From Bacteroidota bacterium (GTDB lineage Bacteria > Bacteroidota > Bacteroidia > Cytophagales > Cyclobacteriaceae), in NCBI GenBank assembly GCA_003242315.1, contig QGUY01000046.1, positions 1 to 18,886 of the forward strand: DNA of 18,886 nucleotides, read 5' to 3'. Shown here in pieces: positions 13,656-18,886 of this stretch. How positions within the stretch are numbered: position 1 is the stretch's first letter; the number at the start of each line of letters is the position of its first letter. Below the pieces are notes generated by a model. That model saw only the letters and a program-made list of their open reading frames with translations. It ran no database searches and was not told where the DNA came from. The position numbers and the translations under genes were made by a program.

Positions 13656-14753
13656 ATGGCTTTCGTTACTGCCCTCGGTGTGGCAAATCCTCCCCATAGG
13701 GTTCCGCAAATGCAGATCGCGGACTTTATGGTCAGGGCTATGCAACTTGAAGGCGAGCGGGAACGCAAACTGCGAGCGGTGTTTCGGTCAAGTGGCATTG
13801 ACTACCGGTACTCCGTTCTGGAAGATTATTCCAGCAGGAATGGGTTATCGTTCTTCCCCGACACCCGCGACATGGAACCCTTTCCGGGCACGTCGCGGCG
13901 GATGGAACGATTTCGCTGTCATGCTGCTGATCTCAGCGTACAAGCGATACAGAACGCCATTGGCGACCGGTACCATGGGCATGACTTCTCCCACCTCATC
14001 ACGGTTTGCTGCACAGGAATGTATGCACCCGGACTTGATCTTGAGATCATGAAGCGCTGCGGTCTTCGCGGTTCCATACATCGCCTGTCTCTGAACTTCA
14101 TGGGTTGTTACGCGGCTGTTAACGCACTGCGAACGGCAAACGCACTCTGTGAGGCATTACCCGGTTCCCGTGTGCTTGTAGTATGCGTTGAACTTTGCAG
14201 CTTGCACTTTCAGAAAGAATACTCCGAAGACAACCTGTTGGCCAATGCTTTATTCTCAGACGGTGCCGCTGCTGTGGTGATCGAAGGTCAGTCGTCAGAC
14301 CAGGGATTAAAGCTGGTTCACTTTCACAGTATTGTTGTTGACGAGGGGCAAAACGACATGGCATGGAACGTCGGCGATCATGGTTTTGAAATGAAACTGT
14401 CGTCATACATTCCTGACCTCGTACGTGATGGAGTACGTGAACTTGGAGAGCGATTTATGAGTGAAACGGGTTTGCGATTGAATGACGTTGAATACTTCGC
14501 GATACATCCCGGAGGTAAGCGAATATTGGATGCTGTTGAGCGGCAATTGAACCTTCCTCCCGATCGCAACAAGTTTGCACGCGAAGTGCTGCGCACCTGC
14601 GGTAATATGTCGTCGCCATCCGTGTTGTTCGTGCTAAAGAAAATTTGGGATTCGCTGACGGGGGACGATGCGGGCAAGACGATACTTGCGCTTGCCTTTG
14701 GACCGGGTCTTACGCTCGAGAGTATGATACTCCGCATTGAACGTTCGCCATGA
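13656..14753 (+). CDS. Type III polyketide synthase (chalcone/stilbene synthase-like)
   Basis: This 365-residue synthase condenses a starter acyl-CoA with malonyl-CoA units and cyclises the chain. The complete triad is visible: Cys151 in NFMGCYAA, His284 in FAIHPGGKRILD and Asn317 in CGNMSSPSV. The GPG loop near the C-terminus is present (AFGPGLTLES). The length is typical and no domain is missing. Bacterial relatives make alkylresorcinols, alkylpyrones, phloroglucinol or tetrahydroxynaphthalene, and the residues that set starter length cannot be judged by eye. The 4-base ATGA overlap with the methyltransferase marks a two-gene operon. Together with the flavoprotein and UbiA homologue, a modified phenolic lipid or meroterpenoid-like product is likely. 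The ATG at 13656 is preferred to an in-frame TTG at 13650. Confidence 0.96.
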   Translation: MAFVTALGVANPPHRVPQMQIADFMVRAMQLEGERERKLRAVFRSSGIDYRYSVLEDYSSRNGLSFFPDTRDMEPFPGTSRRMERFRCHAADLSVQAIQNAIGDRYHGHDFSHLITVCCTGMYAPGLDLEIMKRCGLRGSIHRLSLNFMGCYAAVNALRTANALCEALPGSRVLVVCVELCSLHFQKEYSEDNLLANALFSDGAAAVVIEGQSSDQGLKLVHFHSIVVDEGQNDMAWNVGDHGFEMKLSSYIPDLVRDGVRELGERFMSETGLRLNDVEYFAIHPGGKRILDAVERQLNLPPDRNKFAREVLRTCGNMSSPSVLFVLKKIWDSLTGDDAGKTILALAFGPGLTLESMILRIERSP

Positions 14754-15451
14754 TGTCGCGGTTTGCCGTTCGTTCGGATCAACCGGAAATCATGGATGAC
14801 CTGATGTGTTCGGGTCAGGATGTCCGCCAGGCTCTTCACGAATTGGAAGTCATCAATGCATGGTTGGGTGGTAATGCTGTGACGCTGAAAGGCGTTGCAG
14901 AACTTGTTGAGGACGTCAGGCCAGAAGCTGAAATTACGGTTGCCGATCTCGGTTGTGGTGGTGGTGACATCGCCGAACGAATGCGCAGCATGCTCCTTTC
15001 AAAAGGATTAAAGCCCCTGGTTCTGGGTGTTGATGCCAATCCAAATATCGTTCAGATTGCGCGTGCAAATCACCCCAACATTCACTTCGAAGCAATGGAC
15101 ATCTTCTCCCGGGAGTTCCGCCATTTTCGTTTTGATATTGTTACAGCCACATTATTCTTTCATCACTTTGATTCAAAGAGGCTGGCGGCGTTTATACGTC
15201 AACTCATGAGCCAAACGCGGGTAGGCATCGTCATTAACGACATTCACAGGCACTGGTTTGCTTTTCATTCTATCCGGCTCCTTACGAGGATGTTCTCCCG
15301 TTCTGCGATGGTTCGTAATGACGCCCCGGTATCTGTAATGCGAGCCTTTTCACGCAGGGAGCTGGAGGAAATCCTGGCCGAGGCAGGGGCAAAACGATAT
15401 ACTATCCGTTGGCGGTGGGCCTTTCGCTGGCTTGTCATTATTTACCTGTGA
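14750..15451 (+). CDS. Class I SAM-dependent methyltransferase coupled to the type III PKS
   Basis: This 233-residue methyltransferase has the SAM-binding motif VADLGCGGGDIAERM (64-78), an acidic residue ending strand 2 (GVDANP) and a post-I region MDIFSREF. The N-terminal helix region PEIMDDL...INAWLGG resembles methyltransferases encoded beside type III polyketide synthases. By analogy with SrsB it would C- or O-methylate the phenolic product, before oxidation by the flavoprotein; that order is inferred. Translation is probably coupled to the synthase through the ATGA overlap (14750-14753); a second ATG lies at 14753. A 6-bp hairpin starts one base after the TGA stop. Confidence 0.92.
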   Translation: MMSRFAVRSDQPEIMDDLMCSGQDVRQALHELEVINAWLGGNAVTLKGVAELVEDVRPEAEITVADLGCGGGDIAERMRSMLLSKGLKPLVLGVDANPNIVQIARANHPNIHFEAMDIFSREFRHFRFDIVTATLFFHHFDSKRLAAFIRQLMSQTRVGIVINDIHRHWFAFHSIRLLTRMFSRSAMVRNDAPVSVMRAFSRRELEEILAEAGAKRYTIRWRWAFRWLVIIYL

Positions 15452-15467
15452 ATGTGTCGGCACACAT
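15452..15467 (+). terminator. Hairpin directly after the PKS-methyltransferase operon
   Basis: ATGTGT (15452-15457), a CGGC loop and ACACAT (15462-15467) form a perfect 6-bp stem beginning immediately after the stop codon. No T-tract follows, so it may protect the 3' end or be a weak terminator instead of a classical intrinsic one. Confidence 0.3.
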
Positions 15468-15550
15468 GTAATGTTGGGGCAGGGATATCAAAATAACTCT
15501 GGCACAATTTTTCGTACTTTATCAATACAATTTTTTCCTTGAGCCATCAT

Positions 15551-16111
15551 ATGAAAGTATCGTTTAGGACGTCGATGGTGTTCGCATGGGCGAGCCTCCT
15601 TGTATTGTCGTCGTGCTCCTCCAACAGCACGTTGGGTACCAGGGTTAAGGAACCTTTCCGCGGCTCGGCCTATGAGTCGAACAACAGGTTCTTCCGGGCA
15701 ACCGGTAAAGGGGTCAGCAGCCAGGACAACATAGCCCGGGGCAAGGCCGACATTGAAGCGAAGTCGCAACTTGCCGGCCAAGTCAACACGACGATGAAGC
15801 AGGTCGCGGATCAGTATCTTGCCCAAACGGAAAATGCTAATGCAGCCGATGTTGCGGACAAGTTTCAGAGCCTGGTGCGACAAGTGATGAATACCGAAAT
15901 CGCCGACCTCCGCAAGATTGGCGAGCAGAAATACTACAACGAAAAGACGCGTGAATACACGGTGTTCATTGCCTACGAAATCAAGAAGAATGCCATGCTG
16001 CGCTTCATGAAGAAGCAGGCAAAGGTCGACAAGACGGTTAATGAACGTCAGCGCGAACTGATAGAGAAGATTATTGACGAAGAACTGGAGAAGCTGGGAG
16101 ACGACGAGTAG
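15551..16111 (+). CDS. LPP20-family outer-membrane-type lipoprotein
   Basis: This 186-residue lipoprotein precursor has a basic N-terminus, a hydrophobic stretch (about 9-19) and the lipobox LSSC with Cys22 as the lipidated residue. The mature part fits the LPP20/LPP-family pattern: ATGKGVSSQDNIARGKADIEAKSQLA-type helix after a short beta segment, then a long helical region and a conserved-looking YTVFIAYEIKK strand. The C-terminal 35 residues are highly charged (QRELIEKIIDEELEKL) and probably helical. LPP20 proteins are envelope lipoproteins with no known enzymatic role. The frame is open from a TTG at 15539, but the ATG at 15551 gives the proper signal peptide. It appears monocistronic, with a strong hairpin after it. 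In the description above the quoted helix is a pattern read from residues 50-75. Confidence 0.88.
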   Translation: MKVSFRTSMVFAWASLLVLSSCSSNSTLGTRVKEPFRGSAYESNNRFFRATGKGVSSQDNIARGKADIEAKSQLAGQVNTTMKQVADQYLAQTENANAADVADKFQSLVRQVMNTEIADLRKIGEQKYYNEKTREYTVFIAYEIKKNAMLRFMKKQAKVDKTVNERQRELIEKIIDEELEKLGDDE

Positions 16112-16125
16112 AGGCAGGTGCAGCC

Positions 16126-16158
16126 GCAGTCGCAGTAGTGTCCTGCATCTGCGACTGC
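16126..16158. terminator. Strong hairpin between convergent genes, possible bidirectional terminator
   Basis: GCAGTCGCAG (16126-16135) and CTGCGACTGC (16149-16158) are perfect reverse complements forming a 10-bp GC-rich stem around a 13-base loop. It lies in the 69-base gap between the convergent LPP20 and isomerase-like genes. No T-tract follows on either strand, so termination would depend on the stem alone; 3'-end protection is the alternative. Confidence 0.45.
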
Positions 16159-16180
16159 ATCTAATGATCGTTTCGCGACA

Positions 16181-17053
<873 letters not shown>

Positions 17054-17207
17054 GACCTGGTCTTTAGGATGGTGTTCAAGATGCATTCGTTTGAAGGTAT
17101 CAAATTAACGTGAAAAGGGGAAATGGAAATGATTGTTCCTTTAATGGTGTAAGAGAAGACACTTTGTAGAAACGCACGGCTGCGCGCCTGCCCGACATTG
17201 TATTACG

Positions 17208-17867
17208 GTGATTTTCCATAAGTTTGATCCGGTGAAACGCAAACCCAGACACGTTGCGATATCGGGAAACATTGGCTCGGGCAAGACAGAGCTCACCGCC
17301 CGGCTGGCCAAGCATTACGGCTGGACGCCATTGTATGAGTCAGTAGACAAGAATCCGTATCTGCGGGATTTTTATTACGACATGTCGCGGTGGGCCTTTC
17401 ACCTGCAAGTGTATTTCCTCAATACAAGGTTCCGGCAGGTCAGGCAGGTAGAGCAGAGCGACAATACCGTTGTGCAGGACAGAACTATCTACGAGGACGC
17501 CCACATCTTCGCGCACAACCTGCATAGCTCAGGGTTCATGAGTGAGCGCGACTATGCAAGCTATCTCGATCTGTACCGCTCCATGATCGACATGACTGCT
17601 CCGCCGGATCTGCTCATATATCTCCGAGCTGATATTCCCAAACTGGTGGCAAATATCCAGAAGCGCGGTCGCGATTTCGAGAATGCCATGAGCCTGGAAT
17701 ATCTAAAGAATCTTAACCAACGCTACGAAGAATGGATTGCATCGTATGATCTTGGTAAGGTGCTGACGATCGATGTAAACGACCTGGACTTCGTGGAACG
17801 GGTGGAAGACTTTGCCGTGGTTGCAGGCAAGATTGACCTGGAATTATACAACCTGTTCAACCAGTAG
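17208..17867 (+). CDS. Deoxynucleoside kinase
   Basis: This 219-residue kinase phosphorylates deoxynucleosides to monophosphates for the dNTP salvage pool. Visible are the P-loop GNIGSGKT (20-27), Glu44 in PLYESVD (likely catalytic base region), the DR motif at 91-92 (VVQDRTIYED) and the Arg-rich lid KRGRDFE (152-158). Size and motifs fit the dCK/dGK family common in Bacteroidota; whether it prefers dA/dG or dC cannot be told by eye. No ATG is available at the front: the frame begins at GTG 17208, with another GTG at 17232 just ahead of the P-loop strand, so initiation is non-ATG in either case. It is followed after 33 bases by the TauE/SafE permease. Confidence 0.93.
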   Translation: MIFHKFDPVKRKPRHVAISGNIGSGKTELTARLAKHYGWTPLYESVDKNPYLRDFYYDMSRWAFHLQVYFLNTRFRQVRQVEQSDNTVVQDRTIYEDAHIFAHNLHSSGFMSERDYASYLDLYRSMIDMTAPPDLLIYLRADIPKLVANIQKRGRDFENAMSLEYLKNLNQRYEEWIASYDLGKVLTIDVNDLDFVERVEDFAVVAGKIDLELYNLFNQ

Positions 17868-17900
17868 TTATTTATTTGTACTTTCCGGGCCAAACTCCAA

Positions 17901-18668
17901 TTGCGCTCCTTGCTGCTGTTTACACTTTTCTCATACGATTTTACTATCCAGGGATTTGCCTTTTTGCTCCTCGTCGGGTTATTGGTGGGAATGGCCAAGA
18001 CGGGAGTACATGGCGCTGGCATGATGGCCGTACCGCTTCTTGCCGCTGTGTTTGGCGGTCATGCCTCGGCGGGACTAATGCTGCCCATGCTTGTAATGGC
18101 TGACGTAATGGGCGTAGTTTACTACCACAGACACGCGTCGTGGAAGTATTTACGACGACTCTTTCCCTGGGCCGCGGCAGGCGTGTTGCTGGGTACAGTC
18201 TTCGGCAACTACGTCGACGATGAAACCTTTAGAATTGTGATGGGTATAATCATCGCCGTCAGTATAGCCATCATGATCTGGTTGGAGCGCGGCCATAAAC
18301 AGGACATTCCCGATTCTCGCTTGTTTGGATGGGTGTCAGGTGTTGCAGCCGGATTCACGTCGATGGTGGGTAATCTGGCCGGATCTGTGATGGCCGTATA
18401 CTTGTTGTCAATGCGCCTTCCGAAGAACGTATACATCGGCACGACGGCGTGGTTTTTCATGGTGGTCAATTGGTTCAAAGTCCCGTTCCACGTTTTTTCC
18501 TGGCACACCATCACGCTGAATTCATTTCTTCTCGATTTGCTCGTGCTGCCCGCCATCGGCATCGGCGCGTGGCTTGGTATTATCATCGTTCGTCAAATTC
18601 CGGAGCGTGTGTATAGGTGGTTCGTGATTGTGATGACGCTGGTGGCGGCGATGTTTATGTTGTTTTAG
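17901..18668 (+). CDS. TauE/SafE-family permease (sulfite/organosulfonate exporter family)
   Basis: This 255-residue membrane protein has about seven or eight hydrophobic segments and family signatures in both halves: GMAKTGVHGAGMMAVPLLAA near the front and TSMVGNLAGSVMAVYLL in the second half, with LPKNVYIGTTAWFF after it. TauE/SafE proteins move small organic anions such as sulfite, sulfoacetate or related compounds; the substrate here is unknown. No ATG precedes the first membrane segment. The frame is open from just after the kinase stop, and TTG at 17901 is the most reasonable start. The first in-frame ATG would delete the first segment. Closeness to the kinase suggests read-through transcription, not a shared function. 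Confidence 0.9.
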   Translation: MRSLLLFTLFSYDFTIQGFAFLLLVGLLVGMAKTGVHGAGMMAVPLLAAVFGGHASAGLMLPMLVMADVMGVVYYHRHASWKYLRRLFPWAAAGVLLGTVFGNYVDDETFRIVMGIIIAVSIAIMIWLERGHKQDIPDSRLFGWVSGVAAGFTSMVGNLAGSVMAVYLLSMRLPKNVYIGTTAWFFMVVNWFKVPFHVFSWHTITLNSFLLDLLVLPAIGIGAWLGIIIVRQIPERVYRWFVIVMTLVAAMFMLF

Positions 18669-18758
18669 CGTTTGAAGTGTTGGAGTGTTGAAATTGGCGC
18701 AGCCTTGACGTACGGGTTAACCAGCGCGTGTAACGTTGCTCTGAGCGCCGTTTTTCCT

Positions 18759-18886
18759 TCAACGAATCCCCCTCCATCCCTGGAGTCCGCCCGTATGCAC
18801 GGCTAGTACAGTAGACCCTCGGGGAAAGTACCCTTTCTCAACGAGATCAAGCACTCCAAACATCATCTTGCCTGTGTATATCGGAT
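18759..18886 (-). CDS. C-terminal end of a PLP enzyme, ACC deaminase / D-cysteine desulfhydrase family
   Basis: The minus strand entering at the right edge reads PIYTGKMMFGVLDLVEKG then YFPRGSTVLAVHTGGLQGWR and ends GIR-TGA at 18761-18759, 41 residues in all. DP(I/V)YTGKM followed by a helix, a KGYFP turn and LHTGG(L)QG is the characteristic end of the fold-type II PLP family containing 1-aminocyclopropane-1-carboxylate deaminase and D-cysteine desulfhydrase; the Gly-rich tail binds the PLP phosphate. Bacteroidota members are usually named ACC deaminase but many probably act on D-cysteine. The start and catalytic Lys lie outside the window. It converges on the TauE/SafE gene, with 90 bases between stops and no convincing terminator. 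Confidence 0.85.
   Translation of the reverse strand, partial: PIYTGKMMFGVLDLVEKGYFPRGSTVLAVHTGGLQGWRGIR

Noticed and set aside
14378..14839. 153-codon minus-strand frame opposite the type III PKS
   Set aside because: It lies antisense across the catalytic His and Asn region of the synthase; Ser/Arg-rich composition is typical of a shadow frame.
18690..18758. GGCGC...GCGCC followed by five T before the right-edge gene, and a GGTTAACC palindrome
   Set aside because: The arms are five bases with a loop above 40 bases; GGTTAACC alone is short. Not enough for a terminator or operator call.

Overview
The window reads as an ordinary chromosomal segment of a Bacteroidota bacterium, most likely of the order Cytophagales. 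The pointers are a fused MurF-alanine racemase, a TonB-dependent receptor with an N-terminal CarboxypepD_reg-like domain, a DUF2911 protein, a PD40/OmpA-type protein, a Cytophagales-looking pseudo-receiver and promoter elements of the Bacteroidota type (-33 TTTG, -7 TAnnTTTG). There are no RNA genes, insertion sequences, CRISPR arrays or phage genes, and no gene-free stretch above 300 bases.

Layout. Bases 1-300 hold the start of a possible feoA-like gene leaving the left edge on the minus strand, with a good Bacteroidota promoter, and a 52-residue Lys-rich small protein on the plus strand whose stop overlaps the stop of murF-alr (292-2727, minus). Next come a small secreted protein and a TonB-dependent receptor (2957-5819), with a perfect inverted repeat lying over the receptor's putative promoter. 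A HisA-family gene that has lost a catalytic Asp (5877-6620, minus) is followed by a PD40/OmpA-like exported protein, a DUF2911 protein, a 37-residue single-span membrane peptide paired with a LOG-family phosphoribohydrolase, a two-lobed retropepsin-like protease with a PDZ domain, and a degenerate receiver-domain protein.

The most interesting region is 11605-15451. It holds a geranylgeranyl-reductase-type flavoprotein, a UbiA-family membrane protein on the opposite strand, a type III polyketide synthase with an intact Cys-His-Asn triad, and a SAM methyltransferase overlapping the synthase by ATGA. Synthase plus methyltransferase plus flavoprotein is the enzyme set of the Streptomyces srsABC phenolic-lipid (alkylresorcinol/alkylquinone) pathway. 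The added UbiA-type gene suggests a prenylated or otherwise membrane-embedded version. The product cannot be read from sequence.

The right part carries an LPP20-type lipoprotein, a strong 10-bp-stem hairpin, an exported hydroxypyruvate-isomerase-like TIM barrel, a deoxynucleoside kinase, a TauE/SafE permease, and the C-terminal end of a PLP enzyme of the ACC deaminase/D-cysteine desulfhydrase family running off the right edge. Genes are tightly packed. Several convergent pairs share or abut stop codons. Many long reading frames begin at TTG a few codons before a better ATG; the starts given here are the ATG ones where one exists.
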